A stretch of 64,000 nt of DNA, taken from Roseovarius sp. 217 (GTDB taxonomy: Bacteria; Pseudomonadota; Alphaproteobacteria; Rhodobacterales; Rhodobacteraceae). Where the stretch lies: positions 3,885,562-3,949,561 of the forward strand of contig NZ_CH902584.1 of the NCBI RefSeq assembly GCF_000152845.1, given 5' to 3'. Both the position numbers and the translations under genes were made by a program. Shown here one piece after another: positions 1 through 9,089 of this stretch. The number at the start of each line of letters is the position of its first letter. Positions within the stretch are counted from its first letter, which is position 1. The notes beneath the pieces are model-generated. The model saw nothing but the letters and a program-made list of their open reading frames with translations. It did not search any database and was not told the DNA's origin.

Positions 1-1101
1 CTTGATCGCGGTGGCCACGGCATCCGGCGTATGCGCGTAATCCACGAACACCGTAGCACCAGTGTCCCGCGTTGCAGCCAGTTGCATGCGCCCGCGCACC
101 GTCTTCATTCCCGGCAGAGTTTCGAACACGCGCTCGGCATCGGCCCCGGCCCCGATCGCCAGCCCGGCGGCCAAGAGGACATTCTCCGCCTGAAACCCGC
201 CAATCAGATCAAGGCGAAGCTGATGCACCTCATCTTCCCACTCAAACCGCAACACCTGCCCCGTGGCATCGAACCGCTGCGCCTTCAGACGCAGATCGGC
301 CCCGACCTCGCGCCCGACCGTGATGAGATCCTGCCCGCGTTCGGTGGCAATCGCCGCCATCTCGGCCCCTCGGGAATCTTCGATATTGATCACCGCCACC
401 CCATCCTCGGGCAAAACGCGGGAAAACAATCCCGCCTTGGCTGCGAAATATTCGTCAAAGCTGGCGTGATAATCCAAGTGATCCTGCGTGAAATTGGTGA
501 ATCCTGCCGCCACCAGATGCACACCGTCCAAACGCCTCTGCGCCAATCCATGCGACGACGCCTCCATCGCGGCATGGGTCACACCCGCCAACTCGCATTT
601 CGCCAGCATACGGTGCAGGGTGATCGGTTCGGGCGTGGTATGGCCAAGGGGCGCACTATAGGCCCCCTCGACCCCCGTCGTGCCCAGATTGACGGCATCA
701 AAACCCAGCCGCTCCCAGATCTGCCGGGTAAAGGTGGCGACGGATGTCTTTCCATTGGTGCCGGTTACGGCAATCATCGTCTCAGGCTGAGCGCCGAACC
801 AAAGGGCAGCGGCATAGGCCAGCGTTTGACGCGGGTCTTCGGCCACCACGAGCGCCGCATCGCTCAGGCTGAGAAAGGCCTGCGCCAACCGCGCGCCGAT
901 GGCATCGGTCAGAATCGCACCCGCCCCTTGCCGCAACGCATATTGAATGAACTCGGCGCCATGCACCTTGGTCCCCGGCAAAGCGGCAAAGAGATAGCCG
1001 GGCTTTACCTCGCGGCTGTCCACTGCCAAGCCTGTGATGTCAGCCTGCCGTCCGGCTTGGGCTGTTAATCCCAACGCCGCCAATGTTCTGATTTGCCCCA
1101 C
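1..1101 (-). CDS. murE: UDP-MurNAc-tripeptide synthetase MurE (partial, 3' end outside window)
   Basis: This enzyme adds meso-diaminopimelate to UDP-MurNAc-L-Ala-D-Glu in the cytoplasmic stage of peptidoglycan synthesis. The translation shows the Mur-ligase pattern: an N-terminal segment with VDSREVKPG, the ATP loop TGTNGKTSV, then TTPEP, MEASSHGL, TNFTQDHLDYH and, near the left edge, VDYAHTPDA. About 367 residues are visible; the C-terminal domain lies beyond base 1. I chose a GTG start at 1101 because it is the only plausible start between the ftsI stop and the conserved N-terminus; a GGAAC-rich stretch lies upstream. It begins 19 bp after ftsI and is co-transcribed with the division cluster. 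The family assignment is secure; the start codon is inferred. Confidence 0.95.
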   Translation of the reverse strand, partial: MGQIRTLAALGLTAQAGRQADITGLAVDSREVKPGYLFAALPGTKVHGAEFIQYALRQGAGAILTDAIGARLAQAFLSLSDAALVVAEDPRQTLAYAAALWFGAQPETMIAVTGTNGKTSVATFTRQIWERLGFDAVNLGTTGVEGAYSAPLGHTTPEPITLHRMLAKCELAGVTHAAMEASSHGLAQRRLDGVHLVAAGFTNFTQDHLDYHASFDEYFAAKAGLFSRVLPEDGVAVINIEDSRGAEMAAIATERGQDLITVGREVGADLRLKAQRFDATGQVLRFEWEDEVHQLRLDLIGGFQAENVLLAAGLAIGAGADAERVFETLPGMKTVRGRMQLAATRDTGATVFVDYAHTPDAVATAIK

Positions 1102-1120
1102 CGCACTGCCCCGTTCCGGC

Positions 1121-2905
1121 TTAATTCGATGTCAGGCTTATAGCAGCAAGCGGGCTGGGTTCAATCTCGGGTCGCAGCCCAAGCAAAGGCGCTACGCGAC
1201 GTATGATTTCTGCGGCCACGGGCACAGCGGTCCACCCCGCTGTGCGGCGGGGCTCATCCCCAGAGGTCTCGACCGGCTCATCCAGCGTGACCACCAGCAC
1301 ATATTTCGGGTCATGCGCCGGAAACATGCTGGCAAAGGTAGAGATGACCTTGTCCTTGTAATACCCGCCCCCGCGTTCCTTGGGCTTGTCGGCGGTGCCG
1401 GTCTTGCCCCCCACCGCATAGCCGGGCACCTCGCCAAGGCTTGCCGTGCCCTCGGACACGACCTGCCGCAGCATCTTGCGCATGGCGGCGGATGTCGCTT
1501 CGGACATCACCCGCTCGCCCGGCGCGCGGGTCGGATCGCGCAAAAGCGTCGGCGTCACCCGACGCCCGCCATTGGCAATCGTTGCATAGCCGGCCGCCAG
1601 ATGCATCGGACTGACCGACAGACCATGCCCGTAAGAGATCGTCATGGTCGACAACTCTGACCAGTTCTTCGGCAAGAGCGGCGTGCTCCCCGAGGCTTCG
1701 GCAATCTCCAACTGCACAGGGTCGATGAACCCAAGCTGATCGAGAAATTCGCGCTGCCGCTTGGCCCCGATTTCCATCGCGATGCGCGCGGTGCCCACGT
1801 TCGAAGATTTGACGATCACCTTGGTGACGCTCAATTCCGGTCCGTAATTCTTGAAATCCCGTATCCGGAACTTGCCCCATTGCATCGGGCTCTTGGTGTT
1901 GACGATCGAGTCCGGCGTGACAAGTTTCAGCTCCATCGCCTGCGCAATCGGAAACACCTTGAACGTGCTGCCCAGCTCATAAACCCCCTGCACCGCCCGA
2001 TTGAAGAGCGGGCTGTCACTGGGACTGCCGGATGTCGGCAGCGCGGGACGATCATTGGGATCAAAATCAGGAAGCGAGGCCACCGCCACCACCTCGCCGC
2101 TCTTTGCATCCATCAGGATCCCCGCCGCGCCTTTGGCGTTCATGATCTTCATGCCACCATAGAGCACCCGCTCCATCGCCGCCTGCACACTCAGATCGAG
2201 CGACAGAACAAGCGGTTCATGCGCCTGCGCCGGATCGCGCAGCCGCGCGTCCTGATGCCGCTCAACACCGGCGACTCCAACCAATTCGGCGGCATGCACC
2301 CCCTCACGGCCAAAACTGGTGCCGCCCAGCACATGTGCCGCCAGCCGCCCATTGGGATAGAGCCGCATTTCGCGTGGGCCAAACAACAGACCCGGCTCAC
2401 CGATATCATGCACCGCCTGCTTTTGCTCGGGGCTCAGCTTCTTCTTGATCCACAGGAATTTACGCGGGCCCGTGAAATCCTTGATGAGCCTTTCCCGCTT
2501 GAGATCGGGAAAAATCTCGACCAGCCGGTCAGCGGCATGGCCCGGATCAACCATCATTTGTGGCTGCGCATAGAGGCTATGCGTGTCGAAATTGGTGGCA
2601 AGGATGCGCCCCTCGCGGTCCACTATATCCGCGCGCTGTGCGAAGATCTGCGATCCGGCAACGCTGGTCGCCGGTTCCGCCGGCTCGGTTCCCGCCAGAA
2701 CCGCCATCCGTCCGCCGACAACGGCAAAGGCCACAAAGAACACGGCAGACAGAACCAAAAGCCGCCCCTCGGCACGACGTCGCGCCCGATCGCGCATCTC
2801 CTCATGCCGCAGGCGGATATTCTCGCGCTCGATGGCGTCGGGATTCTCGCCACGACTGCGGGCCTCCAGAATACGCGCCAACGGGCGCAGGGGGGTGCGG
2901 ATCAT
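1121..2905 (-). CDS. ftsI: Division-specific peptidoglycan transpeptidase FtsI (PBP3)
   Basis: A 594-residue class B penicillin-binding protein that cross-links septal peptidoglycan in the periplasm. An N-terminal cytoplasmic tail and one membrane segment (about residues 48-71) are followed by the PBP dimerisation domain and the transpeptidase domain. The three active-site motifs are present: STFK with nucleophile Ser313, SSN at 367-369 and KTGTAD from Lys501. The length is normal for alphaproteobacterial FtsI. Its ATG overlaps the ftsL stop in an ATGA arrangement (2902-2905), and murE follows after 19 bp, so it belongs to the dcw operon. No PASTA domain is present, as expected for FtsI. Confidence 0.97.
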   Translation of the reverse strand: MIRTPLRPLARILEARSRGENPDAIERENIRLRHEEMRDRARRRAEGRLLVLSAVFFVAFAVVGGRMAVLAGTEPAEPATSVAGSQIFAQRADIVDREGRILATNFDTHSLYAQPQMMVDPGHAADRLVEIFPDLKRERLIKDFTGPRKFLWIKKKLSPEQKQAVHDIGEPGLLFGPREMRLYPNGRLAAHVLGGTSFGREGVHAAELVGVAGVERHQDARLRDPAQAHEPLVLSLDLSVQAAMERVLYGGMKIMNAKGAAGILMDAKSGEVVAVASLPDFDPNDRPALPTSGSPSDSPLFNRAVQGVYELGSTFKVFPIAQAMELKLVTPDSIVNTKSPMQWGKFRIRDFKNYGPELSVTKVIVKSSNVGTARIAMEIGAKRQREFLDQLGFIDPVQLEIAEASGSTPLLPKNWSELSTMTISYGHGLSVSPMHLAAGYATIANGGRRVTPTLLRDPTRAPGERVMSEATSAAMRKMLRQVVSEGTASLGEVPGYAVGGKTGTADKPKERGGGYYKDKVISTFASMFPAHDPKYVLVVTLDEPVETSGDEPRRTAGWTAVPVAAEIIRRVAPLLGLRPEIEPSPLAAISLTSN

Positions 2906-3249
2906 GGAAACTGCTCCATGTTCGAGACATCAACAGGATTGGTGATCGGCACTTCGACCGGCTTGGGAAAGGCCACCTGATCCACCCGACCGAACTGATA
3001 GGGTTGCAAGGGCAAAAGACCCAGCTTGTCGTAGTTCAACTCCACCAGATCCATCAGCCGGTCTGGCCGGTTGAGATAGGCCCATTCGGCATTGAGCACC
3101 CGAAGCCGCGCGCGCGCCTCGCCAATGCCGCGCTGCAACGCCTGCGCCTGCGCCTGCGCCTCTTGGGTCCGGTAATTCTCGCGATACGCCCAAAACGCCA
3201 AACCGATGACCGAGAGCGCGGTCAAAACACAAATCAGACTGCGCATCAT
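2902..3249 (-). CDS. ftsL: Cell division protein FtsL
   Basis: A 115-residue bitopic membrane protein that would act with FtsB and FtsQ in the divisome. A short N-terminus leads into one membrane helix (about residues 4-21), then a Gln/Ala/Arg-rich coiled coil (about 26-55) and a short periplasmic tail. Sequence conservation in FtsL is weak, so the call rests on size, topology and position between rsmH and ftsI. Both flanks are translationally coupled: its ATG overlaps the rsmH stop (3246-3249) and its TGA overlaps the ftsI start. Confidence 0.88.
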   Translation of the reverse strand: MMRSLICVLTALSVIGLAFWAYRENYRTQEAQAQAQALQRGIGEARARLRVLNAEWAYLNRPDRLMDLVELNYDKLGLLPLQPYQFGRVDQVAFPKPVEVPITNPVDVSNMEQFP

Positions 3250-4238
3250 CGCTCTCCTTTCAACATGGGCATCCCAAGCTGTGACCGTTCCGTACGTCCA
3301 GCCCGCACATCCGTACGGACCGCCACGCGCAGTCGGGCCGACCGGGCGCGCGGATTGACGGCCAGTTCGTCGTCATCCGGCCCGATCGCCTTGCGCGATT
3401 TGAGGGAAAATTGCGGCGCTTCACGCTCTATTTCGGGCGCGTGGCGGCTGCCGGTGCCACCGCCACCAGAGCGTAACTGCATGAATCTCTTGACCATTCT
3501 GTCCTCGATGGAGTGAAACGTCACCACCGCCAACTGCCCCCCGGGCCTCAACGCCCGCTCGGCCGCCTCTAAGCCCTCGATAAGAGATCCATATTCGTCA
3601 TTCACAGCAATCCGTATCGCCTGAAAACTCCGAGTAGCCACATGCGCCTGCCCCGGCTTGGAACGCGGCAAACAGCGCTCGACAATGCCCGTCAGTTGCA
3701 GCGTCGACTCGATCGGGGTGACTTCACGCGCCTTGACAATGGCCCGCGCGATACGGCGGCTCGCCCGTTCCTCGCCATAAAGATAAAGGATATCAGCGAG
3801 TTCCGCCTCATCCGTGGTGTTCACCAAATCTGCCGCAGTCGGCCCATCCTGACTCATCCGCATGTCAAGCGGACCATCCCTCATAAACGAAAAGCCCCGC
3901 TCCGCCCGATCCAACTGCATCGAAGACACCCCCAGATCGAGCACAACACCGTCTAGGTCCGCGGCATAGTCATCCATCTGCGCGAAATTGCCCTGCACCA
4001 ACCGCAGCCGGTCGCCATACTCCGCTCCCCACTCCCGCGCCATCTCCAACGCCAGCGGGTCGCGGTCCACACCGACCACCTGATCCGCCCCCGCCTCAAG
4101 CAACCCGCGCGCATAGCCCCCGGCCCCCAGCGTGCCATCCAGCCAGACGCCGCGCACCGGCGCCACCGCCGCAAGCAACGGGCGCAGCAGGACGGGGATA
4201 TGTGGGGCGGTGTTTCTAGGGGCGGCGGCAGCAGCCAT
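3246..4238 (-). CDS. rsmH: 16S rRNA (cytosine-1402-N4)-methyltransferase RsmH
   Basis: A 330-residue SAM-dependent methyltransferase (MraW family) that modifies C1402 in the ribosomal P site. Family motifs include HIPVLL near the N-terminus, the SAM loop DGTLGAGGY, the GVDRDP acidic motif, the segment [10 protein letters not shown] followed by RGFSF, and near the C-terminus [13 protein letters not shown]. The length is typical. It starts 3 bp after mraZ and overlaps ftsL by 4 bp, the standard mraZ-rsmH-ftsL order. Confidence 0.97.
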   Translation of the reverse strand: MAAAAAPRNTAPHIPVLLRPLLAAVAPVRGVWLDGTLGAGGYARGLLEAGADQVVGVDRDPLALEMAREWGAEYGDRLRLVQGNFAQMDDYAADLDGVVLDLGVSSMQLDRAERGFSFMRDGPLDMRMSQDGPTAADLVNTTDEAELADILYLYGEERASRRIARAIVKAREVTPIESTLQLTGIVERCLPRSKPGQAHVATRSFQAIRIAVNDEYGSLIEGLEAAERALRPGGQLAVVTFHSIEDRMVKRFMQLRSGGGGTGSRHAPEIEREAPQFSLKSRKAIGPDDDELAVNPRARSARLRVAVRTDVRAGRTERSQLGMPMLKGER

Positions 4239-4241
4239 GGC

Positions 4242-4745
4242 TTACGCCCCTTTCGGTTGATCCAAGAGGATCAGCGGATCGAAATCTTCGGGGAATTCTT
4301 CCAGCCAATTCTCGGTTTTCGACAATTCATCGGCATCGTAGGTCTCAGGCTTCCAGATTTGAAACGTATCGCCCGCCGCGATAAAGAACGCCTCATCCTC
4401 AAGCTCGATCTTCTTGCGCAGCTTGGCGGGCAGCACCAGCCGCCCGGTTTCATCCACCGATGTGGGAAAGCTCTGTCCGTGGAACATCCGCTGCAGCATC
4501 TTGCGTTCCATAGACCCGCGCGGCAGGGCATTGATCTTGTCATCGACCTCCTGCATCGCCTCAATGGTATAACACTCAAGGTAGCGCCGCCGATGGTCGC
4601 CATAAACGATGATCAGTTCGGGATTGAGGCCGTCGGTCCAGTTCGGGTCCGAGGCCTCGATCACACGGCGAAACAGGGCCGGGATTGATACCCTGCCCTT
4701 TCCATCCACCTTGTGGAGACTCTCGCCTCTGAATATCCGGCCCAC
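4242..4745 (-). CDS. mraZ: Transcriptional regulator MraZ
   Basis: A 167-residue protein with two SpoVT/AbrB-like MraZ domains, seen as KGRVSIPA in the first half and ETGRLVLPAKLR in the second. In other bacteria MraZ binds its own promoter and tunes the dcw operon. I place the start at a GTG (4745), which gives the conserved MGRIFRGE N-terminus; GAGGA lies about 15 nt upstream and is a little distant. The C-terminal extension (about residues 130-167) is acidic, as in many alphaproteobacterial homologues. First gene of the operon. Confidence 0.95.
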   Translation of the reverse strand: MGRIFRGESLHKVDGKGRVSIPALFRRVIEASDPNWTDGLNPELIIVYGDHRRRYLECYTIEAMQEVDDKINALPRGSMERKMLQRMFHGQSFPTSVDETGRLVLPAKLRKKIELEDEAFFIAAGDTFQIWKPETYDADELSKTENWLEEFPEDFDPLILLDQPKGA

Positions 4746-4802
4746 TGTCCCGTTGGTCCTCTTGTTCGCCCCAGCTTGAAATCGAACCCCTGAGACACGA
4801 AA

Positions 4803-4838
4803 CGGCGGGTTGATCTGCTGCCACTGATCAACCCGCCG
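4803..4838 (-). promoter_or_regulatory. 13-bp perfect hairpin in the mraZ leader
   Basis: CGGCGGGTTGATC and its exact reverse complement are separated by 10 nt, forming a GC-rich stem 58 nt upstream of the mraZ start. Read in the mraZ direction the stem is followed by TTTCGTGTCT, a weak U-rich tract. It could be an attenuating terminator in the dcw leader or a stabilising 5'UTR stem; the sequence alone does not decide. Confidence 0.6.
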
Positions 4839-5392
4839 CCCTCGTCCCGCCTAGCGGGGGGTGTCCGACTGCGCGCGCCACCTGGGGGGATGTCTGCTCG
4901 CTCGCGCGCCGGATCTCTTTATTCGATGAAAGCGGGGGCCTGTATGAAACCTGACTTGGGAGTTTTCGGGGTCTTTGCGCCCCTCTGTGATCCCGTCCTC
5001 ATCGTGTATTCTTCATACAATGGGAAATGCTCCCATAGCAACGATTTTTTACGATACTCGGTACAGGATTTAGTTCTTAACATACCCAGAAAACAACATC
5101 ATGTGGCAAGTTATCACAATTTATTACCGTATATGGTGCAGTATACTTCATGAATAACAATATATGCACCAATGACAACATCAAAGAATGTACCGTGATT
5201 TCCCATGATAATATGAAAATTCCCTCCGAAAAGCCATCTCGCCCCACAACTTCACCCTTAGCAACCTGATTAACCCAAACAAAGGCACCCGAAATCCCTG
5301 AGTGATTCGCGGAAATCTGCTTACTTTTCGCATTGAAGCTTCTCCGTCCCATCTATTCCCATGCCAACGCCTTTCCTGGCCTGCAAAACGAC
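4839..5392. other. AT-rich gene-free stretch upstream of the dcw operon
   Basis: Roughly 0.55 kb with no recognisable gene. Bases 5000-5340 are clearly AT-richer than anything else in the window. Open frames exist (for example 5077-5352 minus, 91 codons) but show no known motif, no good ribosome site and a residue composition unlike the neighbours. The stretch probably holds the dcw promoter; a small RNA or a decayed acquired segment is possible. Confidence 0.5.
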
Positions 5393-5419
5393 AGAACCCC
5401 GCCTGATGGGCGGGGTTCT
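5393..5419 (-). terminator. Hairpin terminator after the PepSY gene
   Basis: AGAACCCCGCC and GGCGGGGTTCT form an 11-bp stem with a 5-nt loop, about 50 bp beyond the PepSY stop. On the minus strand it is followed by GTCGTTTTG, a modest U tract. Its symmetry could allow it to act in both directions. Confidence 0.7.
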
Positions 5420-5470
5420 TGGAGTGGTGGCTGTTGCCAAGTCGTAACGATCAGGGGTGCGCGTCCTCGC

Positions 5471-6880
5471 TCAACTCACCAATCGCCGCAAGGCAGGCAG
5501 GCGAGACAGGATCAGAGCGTCGAGTGCGAGCACTGTGATCAACGTCACCCCCGCAAGCGGAAAGGCCAGCGACACCGCCAAACCGACCAGCACAGCGCCC
5601 TGCCACATCGGCATATCCTTGGGCAGTGGCGGTGCCGAGAGACGTCCACCTGCCCCGGCGGGGCGGCGTTTCCACCACATGACCACGGAGCTGACGCAGA
5701 GAAACAACACCGCGAGGCAGAACACGGTATTGGCCAGCACGCTCCAGAGCCCCAGTGTGCCCATATGAAGCGCGATTCCTACCGCCATCGCCTTGCCCGC
5801 CAGCGAATAATCTGCATAGCGCACATCGGCGAGGATATTGCCGGTATATTGATCTACATGCACCGTGCGGTCGCTGGTAGGATCGGTATCGTCGGTATTC
5901 ATCGAGTCCCGGTTGATCGTCCAGACGCCAGTTTCGCCGTTGGGGAGGTTGAGCTGATACCGCGCGTCAAAGCCGATCTCGCGCGCCAAAGTATCCAGCG
6001 TGTCGATATCGACCGCCGTTCCGGCGTCGACATCAACCCCGTCATGCCCCGCGTGACTGCCAGAGGCCGGCATTGGTGTCAGCTCCAACGCCCAAGGCAC
6101 CTCTTTGCGATCATGGTTCATGCTGGCATGAATATCGTCCGAGAGCGGCACGTTGTCCCACTTCTCAGCGGGAAACTGACTCCATGCCTGAACCATTTTC
6201 TCGCCCCAGATGCCCGCCCAAGCGAGGCCCGAGACAAGAAAAAAGGCCAGAACAATGGATATCCAGAAGCCCAGAACGCCATGCAAAGACCGCCAGAGCG
6301 CCCGCCCACGCCCAAATGTGGGGATCAGTGCCGCACGCCAGCCTGCGTCTCGCGGCCACCACATATACAGACCCGTGGCAATCAGAACCATTCCGAGAGA
6401 GGCCGTAATTTCCAGCATGCGATCACCGGTCACGCCAAGCATCAACTCGCTGTGAATTCCATCCGCAAAGTCATACCAGCCAGTGCGGCGCGGGAAAATC
6501 TCAAGCACCTGCGCCGTATAGGGATCGACGACGACCATATTGGCCTCGCCCTCGAGATCGACACGGAAAATCGCGGCCAGATCATCGCGACGCGGGGCCA
6601 CGTATTGTTTGAGCGTGCCGCCGGGAATAGCGCTGAGCGCCCCCTCAGCCTGAACCGACACGGACAGCGCCACCTCTTGCGGCACCACCGGCGTGCGTTC
6701 TCCATCACGCCCGTCCACCCATGAAATCCAAAGCATCATCATGCCGGTAACGGCCAATATGCAGAAGAACGGGATCACGAACAGACCGGCATAGAAATGC
6801 CAGCGCCACGCCGCAAAATAGAACTTGTTAACCCCGGGGCGCGCCTGCGCAGGGGTGTAGGCCGGATCAATCGACGTCAT
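5471..6880 (-). CDS. PepSY-associated transmembrane protein
   Basis: A 469-residue inner-membrane protein of the PepSY_TM family, often found beside iron or copper uptake genes and in some cases linked to ferric reduction. Membrane segments are visible near residues 28-50, 160-180, 205-230, 365-400 and 425-465. Large soluble parts between them carry PepSY-like stretches (VDPYTAQVLEIF and VDQYTGNILADVRYADYSL). The ATG at 6880 is preferred over one 12 nt upstream because GGAG lies 6 nt before it. A hairpin terminator follows. The substrate or partner is not deducible from sequence. Confidence 0.85.
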   Translation of the reverse strand: MTSIDPAYTPAQARPGVNKFYFAAWRWHFYAGLFVIPFFCILAVTGMMMLWISWVDGRDGERTPVVPQEVALSVSVQAEGALSAIPGGTLKQYVAPRRDDLAAIFRVDLEGEANMVVVDPYTAQVLEIFPRRTGWYDFADGIHSELMLGVTGDRMLEITASLGMVLIATGLYMWWPRDAGWRAALIPTFGRGRALWRSLHGVLGFWISIVLAFFLVSGLAWAGIWGEKMVQAWSQFPAEKWDNVPLSDDIHASMNHDRKEVPWALELTPMPASGSHAGHDGVDVDAGTAVDIDTLDTLAREIGFDARYQLNLPNGETGVWTINRDSMNTDDTDPTSDRTVHVDQYTGNILADVRYADYSLAGKAMAVGIALHMGTLGLWSVLANTVFCLAVLFLCVSSVVMWWKRRPAGAGGRLSAPPLPKDMPMWQGAVLVGLAVSLAFPLAGVTLITVLALDALILSRLPALRRLVS

Positions 6881-6949
6881 GGATATCTCCATCAGAGATG
6901 GCCCTCTAACGCGAGGGCAGAGTTTGAAATGAGCTGGGGTTTTGAATAA

Positions 6950-7339
6950 TCAGACGCGCGGCGGAGCGCGGCTTTGTGGCAAGACATTCGACCTTGCCAG
7001 TCGCAGACCATGAGAGCCATCGGGCCGCAAATCCACGATACGCGGAGCGAGCCAGGCCGTGCAGGGCATCTCTGCGGACGGCAGTAGCACGCCATCGACC
7101 AGACGACAGGCCTCGCAGCCGTTTGTCGCCTGATGCTTTGAATGCCCCGACGGACCGTCTTGCGCCACATGGTCTTCACAGAGATCCTGCGCCGTGCCCC
7201 CCGCCGCCACAAAGGCGAGGTAGTCCGGGTCCATGCTCCGCTCGTCATTGCCGCGGTGCGCAAAGCCCACAGCGGCCATCGCCACACTGAGGGCGAAGAC
7301 CAAAATCAATCGCGGAAAAGGGCTCAATGAAACGCGCAT
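6950..7339 (-). CDS. DUF2946-like secreted Cys-containing protein
   Basis: About 129 residues with a clear signal peptide (positively charged start, hydrophobic stretch LILVFALSVAMAAVGFA). The mature part contains SGHSKHQ followed by a CxxC-type NGCEACR, a His/Cys arrangement like DUF2946 proteins found beside metal-related membrane genes. An alternative GTG at 7366 overlaps the stop of the upstream acetyltransferase gene as GTGA and would add nine residues; both starts are possible. It lies 69 bp before the PepSY gene on the same strand, so a joint metal-related role is plausible but not shown. Confidence 0.6.
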   Translation of the reverse strand: MRVSLSPFPRLILVFALSVAMAAVGFAHRGNDERSMDPDYLAFVAAGGTAQDLCEDHVAQDGPSGHSKHQATNGCEACRLVDGVLLPSAEMPCTAWLAPRIVDLRPDGSHGLRLARSNVLPQSRAPPRV

Positions 7340-7362
7340 CACGGACAAGACCCTGACACAGG

Positions 7363-7914
7363 TCACAGAGTCGCACCAGCCTCAATTACCTCCGGTCGCG
7401 GTGCAATTCCCTGCTCCAACTCGTGGCACATCTGCGCAGCGGGCAGGCTCACTTCCGGCGAGAGCCCCAGAACCACCTCACCCATCGACTGAAACCCACC
7501 TGCAGTGCAGAATGGCACGGCATTCAGAGGACAGAGGCAATGCAGGCGATGCACGCCTGCCCGGCCCGCCGTCACCTTGAGATGCTCCAGCAGAGCCCGG
7601 CCAATTCCCCGGCCCTGCCAATCCGGCGCAACGGCCAGATGCCGCAGATGCGCATGTCCCAGAGGGCAGGTCCGACCAAATGGGCTTATATCGCTCCAAC
7701 CCGCAATGCCCAGCACATCCTCGCCCACCTCAGCCAGATAGTACCGCCCGCCAAACAGGAGCGTCGGTGCCGAGCGGGTGAGAATGGGAACGGCTTGGCG
7801 CACCAATGCCTCGGGATACACGCGTTGCATCTGCAGACCGTAGGCCGAACGGAGCAAATCTGAGATCGCGGCATGATCGGCGGGAAAGACTGGGCGGATC
7901 AGAAACTGGGGCAT
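7363..7914 (-). CDS. GNAT family N-acetyltransferase
   Basis: A 183-residue acetyl-CoA-dependent acyltransferase. The GNAT core is visible as LRHLAVAPDWQGRGIGRALLEHL, with the QGRGIG pyrophosphate-binding loop, followed by GGF in the usual beta6 position. The N-terminus IRPVFPADHAAISDLLRSAYG is typical of the family. I use the ATG at 7914, since the conserved fold begins right after it; upstream in-frame codons add nothing. The substrate is unknown. Confidence 0.85.
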   Translation of the reverse strand: MPQFLIRPVFPADHAAISDLLRSAYGLQMQRVYPEALVRQAVPILTRSAPTLLFGGRYYLAEVGEDVLGIAGWSDISPFGRTCPLGHAHLRHLAVAPDWQGRGIGRALLEHLKVTAGRAGVHRLHCLCPLNAVPFCTAGGFQSMGEVVLGLSPEVSLPAAQMCHELEQGIAPRPEVIEAGATL

Positions 7915-7958
7915 GGGAGACACTCTTGCGGTAAAATCACCGGCCACCGGAGCGCCCC

Positions 7959-7993
7959 AAAAGAAAAAGCCGCGCTCGGGTTGGCGCGGCTTT
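7959..7993 (-). terminator. Rho-independent terminator of rpmG
   Basis: Minus-strand AAAGCCGCGC and GCGCGGCTTT form a 10-bp stem with an 8-nt loop, followed by TTCTTTT. It begins 26 bp past the rpmG stop and is a classical intrinsic terminator. Confidence 0.9.
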
Positions 7994-8018
7994 GGCTGTC
8001 TGGTCTGAAAGGGGGATC

Positions 8019-8186
8019 TTACTTGATCTTGCCTTCCTTGTACTCGACATGCTTGCGCACCACGGGATCGTACTTTCGTACGGTCATCTTTTCGGTCATG
8101 GTGCGTGCGTTCTTCTTGGTCACGTAAAAATGGCCCGTGCCCGCGGTCGAGTTCAGACGGATCTTGATGGTCGTCGGCTTCGCCAT
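8019..8186 (-). CDS. rpmG: 50S ribosomal protein L33
   Basis: A 55-residue ribosomal protein of the large subunit. The translation begins [18 protein letters not shown] and ends [13 protein letters not shown], a close match to proteobacterial L33. It has no Cys, so it is the zinc-free form usual in this group. GGAG precedes the ATG by 7 nt. It stands alone with its own terminator. Confidence 0.97.
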   Translation of the reverse strand: MAKPTTIKIRLNSTAGTGHFYVTKKNARTMTEKMTVRKYDPVVRKHVEYKEGKIK

Positions 8187-8313
8187 TGGTTATCTCCTGC
8201 GCCGGGCAATAGGATCACCCGTGAATATCTCATGAAGCCTGCCTTTTACCGACGCGCGCGCCCGAGTCAACCGCGATTGTCGTGAAAGTCAGCTATTTCC
8301 TTGTTCAACCCAC

Positions 8314-8925
8314 TCAGTTCGAGGACAGACGCGTCGGTTGCCGATAGAAATGATGCACGCCAATAGAGGCCGTGCGTGGAAACTGCCGGGCCCAACGCGG
8401 GGCGACGGCGCGGGTATGGTAATGCGTTGCTCCGCTGGTCAGGCTGCGAGGGGCACCATCGACCATCAACCGGGCAACTTTGCCCACCGTCTGATAGGCG
8501 GCGCGCTCTGCAATGACGTCGGAATGCCCGTCGCAAGTGTAGGTAAATTGGCATTCATATTTTCGGCCGGTTCCCTGATGGATCACGCCGCAAACTGTAT
8601 TGGGATAAGAGGGATCATCAACCCGGTTCAGGATGACTTCGGCCACCGCGAACTGTCCCTTGATGCTTTCACCTCGGGCTTCAAAGTAAAGCGCCTCTGC
8701 CAGACAGCGCCACTCTGCTCCGCCTTCGGCTGGGCTTTGCTGATCAAGCCATGTGCTCGAATAGCTGATCTCGGTCTCGGGGCGGCTCAAATAGCTCGCC
8801 ATTCTGTCACCTGAGATCGCGCGCAATGCGCGCATTTCCTGTTCCATCAATCGGGTCACGGGCGCGTCTGCGACGACCGGACCTGCCAACACTGCGAGTG
8901 CCGCAGCGAGTGCAATCCGTCTCAT
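8314..8925 (-). CDS. Secreted SleB-type cell wall hydrolase
   Basis: A 203-residue exported protein with a signal peptide (MRRIALAAALAVLAGPVVA) and a hydrolase_2/SleB domain. The domain is recognised by CLAEALYFEARGES (its Glu is the likely catalytic acid), FAVAEVILNRV, the Cys-containing YPNTVCGVIHQG and FTYTCDG. Such enzymes cleave peptidoglycan glycan strands in the periplasm. The ATG at 8925 is chosen because GGAG lies 7 nt upstream and the signal peptide starts there. It is a single gene; no partner is evident. Confidence 0.9.
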   Translation of the reverse strand: MRRIALAAALAVLAGPVVADAPVTRLMEQEMRALRAISGDRMASYLSRPETEISYSSTWLDQQSPAEGGAEWRCLAEALYFEARGESIKGQFAVAEVILNRVDDPSYPNTVCGVIHQGTGRKYECQFTYTCDGHSDVIAERAAYQTVGKVARLMVDGAPRSLTSGATHYHTRAVAPRWARQFPRTASIGVHHFYRQPTRLSSN

Positions 8926-9089
8926 ACATCTTCTCCAAGCCGATGGACGTATGGTCCACTGCATCCGCGCCCTCTAGACAAAAAGGCCCGTTGCGTCCAC
9001 CCGAGCCACCGGCAAGTTCCCGCCTATGGCTTTTCCTGTCTCAAAAAGCGCCTCGACTTTGTCTGATGTTGCGCAAACAGCGGTTCTGA

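Noticed and set aside
4775..4790. T-loop-like GGGGTTCGATTTC on the minus strand, suggesting a tRNA
   Set aside because: No acceptor stem, D-arm or anticodon arm can be drawn around it; it lies in the mraZ leader.
5077..5352. 91-codon open frame on the minus strand in the AT-rich gap
   Set aside because: No ribosome site, no known motif and a composition typical of AT-rich spacer; kept only as gene-free DNA.
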